DNA of 64,000 nucleotides from positions 310,001 through 374,000 of the forward strand of contig NZ_VJWE01000016.1 of the NCBI RefSeq assembly GCF_007993815.1. Reading direction: 5' to 3'. The position numbers and the translations under genes are program-made. Position 1 is the stretch's first letter, and every line of letters begins with the position of its first letter. The stretch comes from Acidovorax delafieldii. Lineage in GTDB: Bacteria; Pseudomonadota; Gammaproteobacteria; Burkholderiales; Burkholderiaceae_C. Shown here piece by piece: positions 26,474 to 35,911 of this stretch. The notes beneath the pieces are model-generated. The model had not been told where the DNA came from and made no database searches. It saw only the letters and a list, made by a program, of their open reading frames with translations.

Positions 26474-27541
26474 CTACAACGACACTGCCGCCGTAAGGAA
26501 AGCCGGGCCTGGTGCAGGCTGCTGCAGCTGCTGGCGATATTGGCCTGGTGGCATGCCAAACCAGCGCTTGCAGGCACGAAACAGGTTGCTCTGGTCGCTG
26601 AAACCCAGCTGGTCCGCCACCTCGGCCAGGCTGCGGCGCGGGTCGGCCAGGTATTGGCGGGCCAGCTCGCTGCGGGTGTCGTCCAGCAGTTGCTGAAAAC
26701 TCACCGACTCTGCCTGCAGCCGGCGCTGCAAGGTGCGATCGGTGAGGTGCAGGCGCGCAGCCACGTCCTCGCGCCGGGGTTCACCGAGGTGCAGCATGCG
26801 CGATATCTCGGTGCGCACCTTGGCGCTGACCAGCGATTGGCCCAACGGGCCCAGTTGTCCCAGCTCGGCCTCCACCAGTTGTTCGTGCAGCGCCCACAGG
26901 CTCGGGTTGTGGGTGGGAATGGGTTGCAGCAGGTCGGCTTCGGCCATCAGAAAGCGGTTTACCGGCTGGCCAAAGCGGGGTGGCACGCCGAATGCCGCGC
27001 GATGCCGCGTGTCGTCGGCCGGCGCTGGGGTGACCAGCTCCACGGCCAGGGGCGTGAGGTCGCGCCGGGTGAGCCAATCGCACAGCGTCAGCAGGGTCAG
27101 CACCGCAAACTCCACCCGCTGTCGTGGTATGGGGCGCGAGGCCCCAATGTGGTTGAGCACCATCCAGTAACCGCGTGGGTCTCGCTCCATCGAGAACGTG
27201 GTGGCGTCCGAGATCAGCGCCATGTGCCGGTCCAGGTGTCTGAAGCCTTCGAGAAGGTTGGGGCCCGAGGCCAGTGCGTGGCCGACCAGGTCCAGCTTGC
27301 CGTAGCGCGCGGCCAGCTGGCGGTCCAGGCCCAGCCCCGGGCGTTCGTAGTGCTGGGCTGCGGCCTCCCACAAGCGGCTGACGCGGTCCACATCCACGCG
27401 GGTGTGGGGGTGCTGCAGGCTCTCCAGGTCGATGTCGGCCTGCGCGCACAGGGCTGGTACCGGCAGTCCTTCGGCTGCAAACAGCTCCGCAATGCCGCGC
27501 ACCCAGGCGGCAGAGCTGGTGCGCTGCGGCAATGGGTTCAT
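26474..27541 (-). CDS. AraC-family transcriptional regulator
   Basis: A 355-residue regulator. The N-terminal arabinose-binding-like domain of the OruR/ArgR type spans about 10-210. The C-terminal double helix-turn-helix is at about 245-340, with [20 protein letters not shown] and [29 protein letters not shown] 27541 is preferred over a TTG two codons upstream. It is divergent from the carboxylesterase at 27727, its most likely target. The effector is unknown. Confidence 0.92.
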   Translation of the reverse strand: MNPLPQRTSSAAWVRGIAELFAAEGLPVPALCAQADIDLESLQHPHTRVDVDRVSRLWEAAAQHYERPGLGLDRQLAARYGKLDLVGHALASGPNLLEGFRHLDRHMALISDATTFSMERDPRGYWMVLNHIGASRPIPRQRVEFAVLTLLTLCDWLTRRDLTPLAVELVTPAPADDTRHRAAFGVPPRFGQPVNRFLMAEADLLQPIPTHNPSLWALHEQLVEAELGQLGPLGQSLVSAKVRTEISRMLHLGEPRREDVAARLHLTDRTLQRRLQAESVSFQQLLDDTRSELARQYLADPRRSLAEVADQLGFSDQSNLFRACKRWFGMPPGQYRQQLQQPAPGPAFLTAAVSL

Positions 27542-27726
27542 GGGCAAGCCCCAGTCTCAGGGTTTACGCGCGGGTGGTGTTCTGAAGTCACTGTTTTGGT
27601 GCGGTTGCGATAGTGGGTTGTGGGCCGGGCGTTTCCACAATCGGCGCCGAGGTCGGTCCCAGGCGCGAGTGTGATGCGTTCTGCAAGCCCGCCCCATTCC
27701 TGAAAACCCCGAAGGAGACAAACAAC

Positions 27727-29460
27727 ATGGCCTATTTTGCAAAGAGCCTGCGCTGGGGCGCAGCATGCCTCGCCGCTGTGATGACCACGGCGTGTGGTGG
27801 TTCTGGCGGTACGCCGCCCGAACTGCGCGAAACCCGCTATGGCATGGTGCGCGGCACGGATGACAGCGCCACCAGCGGCACTTATGCCTGGAAGGGTGTT
27901 CCCTACGCACAACCCCCTGTCGGGGCCCTGCGCTGGCAGCCGCCCGCGGCGCCCGCCGCCTGGACGGGCGAGCGCAGCGCCACCCGGTTTGGTAGTGCGT
28001 GCCTGCAGATGGGCCGTATTTACGGCCCGGGCGCCAACAATCGTTTTGACGACACGATTGGCCAGACGCTCAACACCCCGCTGGGCAGCGAAGACTGCCT
28101 GACCCTCAACATCTGGCGTCCGGCCACCGCGCAGGACAACCTGCCAGTGCTGGTCTTCATCCACGGTGGCAGTGCCATCTCGGGCTACACCGCCGACCCG
28201 GTGTACGACGGCGCCGCGCTGGCCAAGTCGGCCAATGCCATCGTGGTCACAGCCAACTACCGGCTGGATGTGCTGGGGTATCTGCAGTTGCCCGCCCTGC
28301 ATGCCGGCAACAACGGCAATGGAAGCAGCGCAGGCGGCAGCACTTATACCGGCAACTACGCGCTGCTGGACGTCGTGCAGGCGCTGCGGTTCGTCCAGGG
28401 CAACATCGCCCGGTTTGGCGGCAATGCGGGCAACGTCACGTTGATGGGGCAGTCGGCGGGGGCCATCAATGCCTTGGCGCTGCTGACCGCACCGCAGGCT
28501 ACCGGGCTGTTCCACAAATTGGTACCGATCAGTGGCGGGATCTCCTTGGCGTCGAACCTGCCCGCCGGGTCCATCCCCACGCTCAACCCGGTCTCCCGCT
28601 ACGCCACACAGGCCAGCCAGTTGCTGGCGCATCTGGCCGTGGCCGATGGCCTGGCACCTGGCCTGCCCGAAGCCCAGACCCTGGTGGCCAGCTGGCCCCC
28701 CGCGCAGGTGGCCAGTTACCTGCGTGGCAAGGATGCGCGGGTCGTCTTGCAGACGGTGCTGGCAAAGGGGCTGACAGGTTCTGGCCCGATCCCGGACGGT
28801 GTGGTGGTTCCGGCCGATCCGATCACGGAGATTTCTGCGGGCCGCTATCAGAAAGTGCCTGTGTTGTCCGGCTACACGGCCGAGGAGGGCAAGCTGTTTG
28901 CCCCGTTCCTGGTGCTGCTGGGCGGCAAGCCCGGCATGAAGATCGGCGATGCAGAGCGCTTTGCGATGATGCAGCGCTTCGACCCTGATGTCCCCACCAC
29001 CCTCACTGCGGCGGACATTCTGGATGCGTCCTACCTGCCGGTGACAGCCCCGGGCACGGGCTACAACGCACGCACCCAGCTGCTGGGCAATGTGTTCATT
29101 GGCGCCAGCCGCGACAACCTGCTGAACGCCCTGCGCAGCCAGCAGAGCAATGTGTGGAACTACCAGTTCAACTGGGCCCAGCAGCCCGCACCGTGGCACG
29201 ATGTGTACGGCGCGGCCCATGCGTTCGACCTGCCCTTTGTGTTTGGCAACTTCGGTCCCTCGGTGTTTGCGAAGGCGACCAACAGCACCGCCAACCAGCC
29301 GGGGCGCCTGGCCCTGTCGCGGGCCATGATGGACAGCCTGCGCGCCTTTGTGCACACCGGCGATCCCAACAACGCCACGCTGGGCCAGACCTGGCAGCCG
29401 TGGCCCCGCAAGTTCATCTTTGATGCAGACCAGAAGGCGGTGCGCCTGAGCGTGCAATGA
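27727..29460 (+). CDS. Type B carboxylesterase, lipoprotein
   Basis: A 577-residue alpha/beta hydrolase. A signal with the lipobox TTAC (Cys near 20, then GGSGG) suggests outer-membrane anchoring. SEDCLTLNIWRP and PVLVFIHGGSAISG form the oxyanion region. The nucleophile elbow is GQSAGA (Ser about 243) instead of the usual GESAGG. An acidic residue in GYTAEEGKLF and a His in YGAAHAFDLPFVFG are placed to complete the triad. AAGGAGACAAACAAC precedes ATG 27727; the frame is open upstream but has no support. It probably cleaves an ester outside the inner membrane. It is likely regulated by the divergent AraC protein. Confidence 0.93.
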   Translation: MAYFAKSLRWGAACLAAVMTTACGGSGGTPPELRETRYGMVRGTDDSATSGTYAWKGVPYAQPPVGALRWQPPAAPAAWTGERSATRFGSACLQMGRIYGPGANNRFDDTIGQTLNTPLGSEDCLTLNIWRPATAQDNLPVLVFIHGGSAISGYTADPVYDGAALAKSANAIVVTANYRLDVLGYLQLPALHAGNNGNGSSAGGSTYTGNYALLDVVQALRFVQGNIARFGGNAGNVTLMGQSAGAINALALLTAPQATGLFHKLVPISGGISLASNLPAGSIPTLNPVSRYATQASQLLAHLAVADGLAPGLPEAQTLVASWPPAQVASYLRGKDARVVLQTVLAKGLTGSGPIPDGVVVPADPITEISAGRYQKVPVLSGYTAEEGKLFAPFLVLLGGKPGMKIGDAERFAMMQRFDPDVPTTLTAADILDASYLPVTAPGTGYNARTQLLGNVFIGASRDNLLNALRSQQSNVWNYQFNWAQQPAPWHDVYGAAHAFDLPFVFGNFGPSVFAKATNSTANQPGRLALSRAMMDSLRAFVHTGDPNNATLGQTWQPWPRKFIFDADQKAVRLSVQ

Positions 29461-29506
29461 CTCTCACGCTGCAGATGTCGAACAGACCCCGGCCGAATGC
29501 GGGTGT

Positions 29507-30193
29507 TCAGTGCGCGGCAGTGGCGGCGAGGTATGCGTTCAGCGCCTCGTCGTCCACGATGGCCACGCGCCCGAAGTCCAGCGACACAATGCCCATGCCC
29601 TCCAGCGACTGCAGCACCTTGTTCACGGTCTGCCGCGACAGGCCCACCAACTGGCCCAGCTCTTCCTGCGTGAGGTTGAGCCGCCGGGTGCTGCGCCAGA
29701 ACAGGCGGCTGAGGTACAGCGCCACGCGGTGCTCGGTGGACTGGGTGCGCCCGGCTTCGATGATGGTCATGGCCTGGCCCAGCCGCATGTTCAGATGCAG
29801 CACCAGGAACTGGTTGAACGCCAGGCTGGTCTCGCGCAGCGTGGCAAACAGCGGCAGGGGCAGGCACAGAAGGGTGGTGGGGCGCAGTGCCACCACGTGG
29901 TACCGGCGGGGCTCGGGCTTCATGGCCGAGCCCTCGCCAAACCATTCACCGTCAGGCACGCCGATGAAGGCGGACGACCGGCCCTTGCTGGTGGGGCTCT
30001 GCAGCATCACCAGACCCGACAGCACGGCATGCCAGCCCCGCACGGCGCTGCCGGCGGGCATCATCACCGCGCCCTTGTCGGCCTGCTCGGCAAACACCTC
30101 TTCGCGCAGCCGCTCCTGCATGGCAGCAGGCAGGCCCGCGAACCAGGGCTGGGCGGCAATGAATCGTTGGGCGGAAGGGGCAGCGCAAAGCAT
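29507..30193 (-). CDS. Crp/Fnr-family transcriptional regulator
   Basis: A 228-residue regulator with an N-terminal cyclic-nucleotide-binding-type barrel (about 20-135, WHAVLSGLVMLQSPTSKGRSS) and a C-terminal winged helix (about 160-220), where LTQEELGQLVGLSRQTVNKVLQSLEG is the recognition region. No Fnr-type cysteine cluster is seen, so it is not an oxygen sensor of the FNR kind. It converges with the esterase gene and is divergent from the acyl-CoA synthetase. Confidence 0.92.
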   Translation of the reverse strand: MLCAAPSAQRFIAAQPWFAGLPAAMQERLREEVFAEQADKGAVMMPAGSAVRGWHAVLSGLVMLQSPTSKGRSSAFIGVPDGEWFGEGSAMKPEPRRYHVVALRPTTLLCLPLPLFATLRETSLAFNQFLVLHLNMRLGQAMTIIEAGRTQSTEHRVALYLSRLFWRSTRRLNLTQEELGQLVGLSRQTVNKVLQSLEGMGIVSLDFGRVAIVDDEALNAYLAATAAH

Positions 30194-30247
30194 GGGCCCG
30201 ATTGTCGCTGCAGCGGTGCCGGCGGTTCAGGGTATTCCCTTGCCCTT

Positions 30248-30263
30248 TGTCAGTGGGACGACA
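30248..30263. promoter_or_regulatory. Crp-like dyad upstream of the Crp/Fnr gene
   Basis: TGTC (30248-30251) and GACA (30260-30263), extended to TTGTC/GACAA, are spaced like a 16-bp Crp-type site. It lies 55 bases before the regulator start in the divergent region shared with the acyl-CoA synthetase. Suggestive only. Confidence 0.3.
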
Positions 30264-30481
30264 AGTGTTGGCAGCCATGCCCGCCGGGCGCACACTCCGC
30301 TGCGGTTCACGGAGGCCAGCGACCGCGCAACCATGCCGCCGCCGATGCCATGCCGGTGTGGTGGTGCGGCGTGTGTGGGTTCATCCCAGCGGCGTGCGGG
30401 GGCACGACGCCGGCGACACCCGGACGCCGATACGCGCGCTACGATGACCGTTCCATTCACTACAACATCCAAGGAGTATTC

Positions 30482-32125
30482 ATGCTGGGCTTGATGCAGA
30501 GTCAACCGTTGCTGATTTCGTCGCTGATCGAATTCGCAGAGCGCCACCACGGCGACGCCGAAATCGTGTCCCGACGGGTGGAGGGGGACATCCATCGCTA
30601 CACGTACCGCGACCTCGCCGCACGTGCCCGCCGCCTGGCCAACGCGCTGGATGACCTGAAGCTCCAGTTCAGCGACCGGGTGGCCACGCTGGCCTGGAAC
30701 GGCTATCGCCACATGGAGATGTATTTCGGCGTGAGCGGATCGGGCCGCGTGCTGCACACCGTCAATCCACGCCTGCACCCCGACCAGATCGCCTGGATCA
30801 TCAACCACGCAGAAGACCAGGTGATGTGCTTTGACACCACCTTCCTGCCCCTGGTGCAGGCGGTGCACACCAAATGCCCCACCGTCAAGAAATGGGTCGC
30901 CCTGTGCGATGCCGATAAGCTGCCGGCCGACACCGGCATCCCCGGCCTGACCAGCTACGAAGCCTGGATTGGTGCGCAGTCTTCGGACTACGCATGGCCT
31001 GAGTTCGATGAGAACTCTGCATCGAGCATGTGCTACACCAGCGGCACCACAGGCAACCCCAAGGCCGCGCTGTACAGCCACCGCTCCACCACGCTGCACG
31101 CCTATGCTGCGGCGCTGCCTGATGTCATGTGCCTCTCGGCCCGCGACTCGGTGCTGCCCGTGGTGCCCATGTTCCACGTCAATGCCTGGGGCATTCCGTA
31201 CTCGGCCGCGCTCACTGGCTGCAAGCTGGTGTTCCCCGGACCGGCGATGGATGGCAAGTCGATCTACGAATTGATCGAAGCGGAGAAGGTCAGCTACGCG
31301 GCGGGCGTGCCCACCGTGTGGCAGATGATGCTGGGCCACATGAAGCCTGCGGGCCTCAAGTTCTCCACACTGCGCCGCACGGTGATCGGCGGATCGGCTT
31401 GCCCGCCCGCCATGATCCACGCCTTCAAGGAAGACTACGGTGTGGAGGTGCTGCACGCCTGGGGCATGACCGAGATGAGCCCGCTGGGAACGCTGTGCAC
31501 GCTGAAGAACAAGCACCTCGTCATGTCCAAGGACGAGCAGATGAAGATCCTGCAAAAGCAGGGCCGTGCGATCTATGGCGTGGACATGAAGATCGTGGGT
31601 GGCGACGGCAACGAGCTGCCCTGGGACGGCAAGACCTATGGCGACCTGCTGGTCAAGGGCCCCTGGATCGTGGGCAGCTACTTCAAGGGCGAGGGCGGTG
31701 ACCCGCTGGTGCGCGACGCGCAGGGCAGGGGCTGGTTCCCCACCGGTGACGTGGCCACCATCGACGCCGACGGCTTCATGCAGATCACCGACCGCAGCAA
31801 GGACGTGATCAAGTCCGGTGGCGAATGGATCAGCTCCATCGACATCGAGAACATTGCGATGGCCCATCCCGCCATTGCCATGGCGGCGTGTGTGGGTATG
31901 CCTCATCCCAAGTGGGACGAGCGCCCCATCGTGGCCGTGGTCAAGCGGCCTGGCGCAGAGGTGACGCGCGAAGCGCTGCTGGCCTTCTACGAAGGCAAGA
32001 CGGCCAAGTGGCAGATCCCTGACGACGTGGTGTTTGTCGATGCCATTCCGCTCGGTGCCACCGGCAAGATGCTCAAGACCAAGCTGCGTGAGCAGCTCAA
32101 GGATTACAAGCTTCCCGGCCTGTGA
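30482..32125 (+). CDS. Fatty-acyl-CoA synthetase (AMP-forming)
   Basis: A 547-residue ANL-superfamily ligase that activates a carboxylic acid through an acyl-AMP to acyl-CoA. The P-loop-like motif is [18 protein letters not shown] near residues 180-197. Others are [35 protein letters not shown] with the conserved Asp, and [15 protein letters not shown] catalytic Lys is in [11 protein letters not shown] near the C-terminus. It resembles medium/long-chain enzymes rather than acetyl-CoA synthetase. CAAGGAG precedes ATG 30482; a long open frame upstream is not coding. It precedes a branched-chain-type transporter, which suggests uptake followed by activation. Confidence 0.93.
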   Translation: MLGLMQSQPLLISSLIEFAERHHGDAEIVSRRVEGDIHRYTYRDLAARARRLANALDDLKLQFSDRVATLAWNGYRHMEMYFGVSGSGRVLHTVNPRLHPDQIAWIINHAEDQVMCFDTTFLPLVQAVHTKCPTVKKWVALCDADKLPADTGIPGLTSYEAWIGAQSSDYAWPEFDENSASSMCYTSGTTGNPKAALYSHRSTTLHAYAAALPDVMCLSARDSVLPVVPMFHVNAWGIPYSAALTGCKLVFPGPAMDGKSIYELIEAEKVSYAAGVPTVWQMMLGHMKPAGLKFSTLRRTVIGGSACPPAMIHAFKEDYGVEVLHAWGMTEMSPLGTLCTLKNKHLVMSKDEQMKILQKQGRAIYGVDMKIVGGDGNELPWDGKTYGDLLVKGPWIVGSYFKGEGGDPLVRDAQGRGWFPTGDVATIDADGFMQITDRSKDVIKSGGEWISSIDIENIAMAHPAIAMAACVGMPHPKWDERPIVAVVKRPGAEVTREALLAFYEGKTAKWQIPDDVVFVDAIPLGATGKMLKTKLREQLKDYKLPGL

Positions 32126-32131
32126 TCAGGG

Positions 32132-32214
32132 TGGGGCAATGCATGTGCGCGCATCGCTTGCGAGCGCCATTTGTTGCACTGCCCCAGGCTGGTGCGCGCT
32201 CGGGGGAGCGCAGC
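32132..32214. other. Two tandem hairpins in an intergenic region
   Basis: The first pairs TGGGGCA (32132-32138) with TGCCCCA (32180-32186) and contains an inner GCGC-A-TCGC-TT-GCGA-GCGC stem. The second pairs GCGCTC with GAGCGC around GGGG (32196-32211), flanked by CTGG and CCAG. There is no T tract. They may mark the end of the synthetase message or be repeat elements. Confidence 0.45.
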
Positions 32215-32312
32215 GCCAGTCACGTGTGCGACGCTGGTAGGGGCAATCCCTGAGCATCGCTTTGTTGCAACGCGGTACGCTGCGTTGTGTCGATTTACAA
32301 GGAGACAAAAGC

Positions 32313-33545
32313 ATGAAGTTCGCTATTAAGGCTGTAGCAGCCTCGGTAATCTTGGCAAGCGCTGGCGGGGCCTTCGCTCAAAAGGGCGAGACGGTCAAAA
32401 TCGCCTGGCTCGACCCCCTGTCTGGCCTGATGGCGGCCGTGGGAACGAACCAGCTCAAGAGCTTCCAGTTCATCGCTGAAGAGTTCAACAAGAAGAACCC
32501 TGCCGGCGTCAAATTTGAAATCATCGGCATCGACAACAAACTCAGCCCGCAGGAAACCACCAGCGCCCTGCGCTCGGCCATGGACCAGGGTGCGCGCTAC
32601 GTGGTGCAGGGCAACGGCTCTGGTCCCGCACTGGCCATCATGGACGCGCTCGAAAAGCACAACGCACGCAATCCCGGCAAGGAAGTCCTGTTCCTGAACT
32701 ACGCTGCCGTGGACCCAGACCTCACCAACAGCAAATGCAGCTACTGGCACTTCCGTCTGGATGCAGACACCTCCATGAAGATGGAAGCGCTGACGACCTA
32801 CATGAAGGACCTGCCAGAGGTCAAGAAGGTCTACCTGATCAACCAGAACTACTCGCACGGCCACCAGGTCTCCAAGTTCGCCAAGGAAATGATGCAGCGC
32901 AAGCGCCCTGATGTGCAGTTTGTCGGCGACGACCTGCACCCCTTGGCCCAGGTGCGTGACTTCTCGCCCTACATCGCCAAGATCAAGGCATCGGGCGCTG
33001 ACAGCGTGATCACCGGCAACTGGGGTTCTGACCTGGCACTGCTGATCAAGGCCGCCAACGACGCGGGCCTGAACAACGTCAACTTCTACACCTACTACGG
33101 CTCCGTCACCGGCAGCCCCACTGCCATGGGCTCTGCCGCTGCAGGCCGCGTTTACATGGTGGCTTACGCCCACATGAACCTGCCGGGCGAGCTCAACAAG
33201 ATCGTGGTGGACTACAAGAAGAAGTTCAACGACGACATGTACACCGGCGCCGTGTACCACGCCTTCACCATGCTGTCCGAAGGTTTCGTGAAAGCCAAGT
33301 CCACCGACCCCGTCAAGGTGGCCGCAGCGTTTGAAGGCATGAAGTTCAAGAGCTTCAACGGGGAAGTCGAGATGCGCAAGACCGACCACCAGTTGCAGCA
33401 GGGCCTGTTCATTTCCAAGTGGGAAAAGGCCGGCGGCAAGTACCCCATCGACTCGGAAAACACCGGCTATACCTTCGTGCCGCTGAAGTACTACGAGCCC
33501 TACGTGGCCAGCACGCCCACGTCGTGCCAGATGAAGCGCCCCTAA
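32313..33545 (+). CDS. Branched-chain-type ABC transporter, periplasmic binding protein
   Basis: A 410-residue type-1 binding protein. Residues 1-22 are a signal peptide ending GAFAQ. The mature start VKIAWLDPLSGLMAAVGTNQ and the YLINQNYSHGHQVSKFAKEM stretch are typical of Peripla_BP_6 proteins. ACAAGGAGACAAAAGC precedes ATG 32313. It heads the second liv-type operon, with an intrinsic terminator after it. The flanking acyl-CoA synthetase and beta-oxidation genes suggest an organic-acid ligand (inference). Confidence 0.93.
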   Translation: MKFAIKAVAASVILASAGGAFAQKGETVKIAWLDPLSGLMAAVGTNQLKSFQFIAEEFNKKNPAGVKFEIIGIDNKLSPQETTSALRSAMDQGARYVVQGNGSGPALAIMDALEKHNARNPGKEVLFLNYAAVDPDLTNSKCSYWHFRLDADTSMKMEALTTYMKDLPEVKKVYLINQNYSHGHQVSKFAKEMMQRKRPDVQFVGDDLHPLAQVRDFSPYIAKIKASGADSVITGNWGSDLALLIKAANDAGLNNVNFYTYYGSVTGSPTAMGSAAAGRVYMVAYAHMNLPGELNKIVVDYKKKFNDDMYTGAVYHAFTMLSEGFVKAKSTDPVKVAAAFEGMKFKSFNGEVEMRKTDHQLQQGLFISKWEKAGGKYPIDSENTGYTFVPLKYYEPYVASTPTSCQMKRP

Positions 33546-33578
33546 ATCCGGCGCTGGCGTTTCGGCGCCAGAACTTCG

Positions 33579-33606
33579 AGGCCCGACGTACTCGGGCCTT
33601 TTTTTT
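33579..33606 (+). terminator. Intrinsic terminator inside the transport operon
   Basis: AGGCCCGA pairs with TCGGGCCT around CGTAC, followed by a T tract. A smaller hairpin (CTGGCG/CGCCAG, 33554-33571) precedes it. It lies between the binding-protein gene and livH, so it would make binding protein more abundant than the membrane parts. Confidence 0.88.
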
Positions 33607-33628
33607 CCCTCCGTGATGAAAAATTCCA

Positions 33629-34582
33629 ATGAATCCTGAGTTTTTCGTGATCTCTTTGCTGAACGGCGTGAGCTATGGGCTCCTGCTGTTCATGCTGAGT
33701 TCCGGCCTCACGCTGATCTTCAGCATGATGGGCGTGCTCAACTTCGCACACACCAGCTTCTACATGCTGGGTGCCTATTTCGCGTTCACCATCTCCGGGG
33801 TGGTGGGCTTCTGGCCTGCGCTGGTGCTGGCACCGCTTGTGGTGTTTGTGCTGGGGGCTGCGTTCGAGCGCTACGCCCTGCGCCGGGTGCACAAGTTTGG
33901 CCATGTGCCCGAGCTGCTGGTCACGTTCGGGCTGTCGTACCTGATTCTGGAGGTCGTGCAGCTGGTCTGGGGGCGCTCCACGGTGCCTTACGGCCTGCCA
34001 GAGCAATTGCAGGGCCCGCTGTTCTCGCTGTACGGCACGCAGTTTCCCAAGTCGCGTTCGTTTGTGATGCTGGTGGCGCTGCTGATGCTGCTGTCGGTGT
34101 GGCTGCTGCTCACACGCACCCGCATCGGGCTGGTGATCCAGGCGGCTCTCAAGTACCCCGAAATGGTGGAGGCACTGGGTCACAACGTGCCGCGCGTGTT
34201 CATGCTGGTGTTTGGTGGCGGAGCCGCGCTGGCGGGTCTGGCGGGCGTGATCGGCGGCAACACCTATGTGACCGAGCCTGCGATGGCGGCGTCCGTGGGC
34301 TCCATCATCTTCGTGGTGGTGGTGGTGGGTGGCATGGGCTCGTTGGCCGGTGCTTTCATCGCTTCGCTGCTGATTGGCGTGGTGCAGACCTTTGCCGTGG
34401 CGCTGGACTACTCGCTGATCCACGTCTTCAAGGCCGTGGGTGTGGCGGTGACCGACCAGACCTTTGGCTATCCCTTGCTCAAGCTCACGATTTCCCAGGT
34501 GGCGCCCATCCTGCCGTACCTGTTCCTCGTGCTGATCCTGATCTTCCGCCCCAAGGGCCTTCTGGGCACGCGGGAGGACTGA
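33629..34582 (+). CDS. livH: Branched-chain-type ABC transporter permease LivH
   Basis: A 317-residue permease with about eight helices. LLNGVSYGLLLFMLSSGLTL and MMGVLNFAHTSFYMLGAY give the family N-terminus; VVVVGGMGSLAGAFIASLL lies in the second half. It pairs with LivM just downstream (4 bases between the genes). Confidence 0.94.
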   Translation: MNPEFFVISLLNGVSYGLLLFMLSSGLTLIFSMMGVLNFAHTSFYMLGAYFAFTISGVVGFWPALVLAPLVVFVLGAAFERYALRRVHKFGHVPELLVTFGLSYLILEVVQLVWGRSTVPYGLPEQLQGPLFSLYGTQFPKSRSFVMLVALLMLLSVWLLLTRTRIGLVIQAALKYPEMVEALGHNVPRVFMLVFGGGAALAGLAGVIGGNTYVTEPAMAASVGSIIFVVVVVGGMGSLAGAFIASLLIGVVQTFAVALDYSLIHVFKAVGVAVTDQTFGYPLLKLTISQVAPILPYLFLVLILIFRPKGLLGTRED

Positions 34583-34586
34583 TGCC

Positions 34587-35909
34587 ATGAATTCAACCAC
34601 TCATCCTGTCTCCAGTGCCACGTCGCACTACCGGTTCAAGCCCTGGAACGTCGGGCGCTTTGTGATCTGGACGCTGTTTGCCGCAGCACTGATCGTGGCG
34701 CCCATGCTGTTTCGCAGCAGCCTGGCGCTGACCATGCTCTCGCAGATCGGCTACCTCATCATCATCTGCCTGTCCTACAACATGTTGTTGGGGCAGGGCG
34801 GCATGCTGAGCTTCGGCCATGCCGTGTACACCGGTCTGGGTTCGTTCATAGCCATCCACGCCATGAACATGGCAAGCAAAGGCAGCTTCAGCATTCCGCT
34901 GGTGCTGATTCCTATCGTGGGCGGGCTGGCGGGGGCCTTCTTTGCCATCTTGCTGGGCTTTGTCACGACCAAGAAGTCGGGCACCACGTTCGCCATGATC
35001 ACGCTGGGCATTGGCGAGCTGGTGGCTTCGATGGCGCTGATGTTCCCCGAGTTCTTCGGGGGCGAAGGCGGCATCACCACCGACCGCGTGTATGGCCAGT
35101 CGTTCTTCGGCATCACCTTCGGTCCTGCCATTCAGGTGTACTACCTGATCGCCGTGTACTGCTTCGTGTGCACTGCGGCGATGTTTGCCTTCACCGGCAC
35201 ACCGCTGGGCCGCATCCTGAACGCAGTGCGCGACAACCCCGAGCGTGTGGAGTTCATTGGCTACAACACGCAGCGCGTGCGCTACTTCGCCTTCATCATT
35301 GCGGGCTTCTTTGCCGGCATTGGTGGTGGTCTGGCCACTATCAACTTCGAGATCGTGACGGGTGCTGACAGCCTGAACGTGGTGCGTTCGGGTGGCTACC
35401 TGCTGTTCACCTTCCTGGGCGGCGCCACCTTCTTCTTCGGCCCCATCATTGGTGCCGTGCTGCTGGTGCTGGCTTCTGTGCTGCTGTCCGAGCTGTCCAA
35501 GGCCTGGCTGCTGTATCTGGGCCTGGTGTTCCTGTTCATGGTGATGTATGCGCCCGGTGGCGTGGCCAGCCTGATCATGATGAATCTGCGCCTGGCCAAG
35601 TTCGGCAAGCTGCGCCAGCTGTGGACCTCTTACCTTGCGCTGGGCGGTACTGCCCTGGTGGGTGTGATGGGCGCGGCCTGCATGATCGAGATGACCTACC
35701 ACTTGCAGCTCAATGCCGCGCTGGGGCCAGAGTTGACCTTCCTGGGCGCCACGCTCAACGCCAAGGGCTTTACCAGCTGGTTTGGTGGGGTGTTTGTGAT
35801 GGTGACGGGCTTTGCCCTGTTCGAACTCTGCCGCCGCCAATTTGTGCGCCAGTGGAGCAGGATCCAGGAAGAAATAGAACATGAAATCAAGCGCGGGGAG
35901 GCTTTGTAA
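34587..35909 (+). CDS. livM: Branched-chain-type ABC transporter permease LivM, extended C-terminus
   Basis: A 440-residue permease, about 100 residues longer than its partner and than many LivM proteins. YNMLLGQGGMLSFGHAVYTG marks the family. The additional C-terminal part (after about residue 330) holds two further hydrophobic stretches and ends in a charged tail, EEIEHEIKRGEAL. GGGAGGACTGATGCC precedes the ATG. The extension may be a lineage feature; its role is unknown. Confidence 0.92.
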   Translation: MNSTTHPVSSATSHYRFKPWNVGRFVIWTLFAAALIVAPMLFRSSLALTMLSQIGYLIIICLSYNMLLGQGGMLSFGHAVYTGLGSFIAIHAMNMASKGSFSIPLVLIPIVGGLAGAFFAILLGFVTTKKSGTTFAMITLGIGELVASMALMFPEFFGGEGGITTDRVYGQSFFGITFGPAIQVYYLIAVYCFVCTAAMFAFTGTPLGRILNAVRDNPERVEFIGYNTQRVRYFAFIIAGFFAGIGGGLATINFEIVTGADSLNVVRSGGYLLFTFLGGATFFFGPIIGAVLLVLASVLLSELSKAWLLYLGLVFLFMVMYAPGGVASLIMMNLRLAKFGKLRQLWTSYLALGGTALVGVMGAACMIEMTYHLQLNAALGPELTFLGATLNAKGFTSWFGGVFVMVTGFALFELCRRQFVRQWSRIQEEIEHEIKRGEAL

Positions 35910-35911
35910 CC

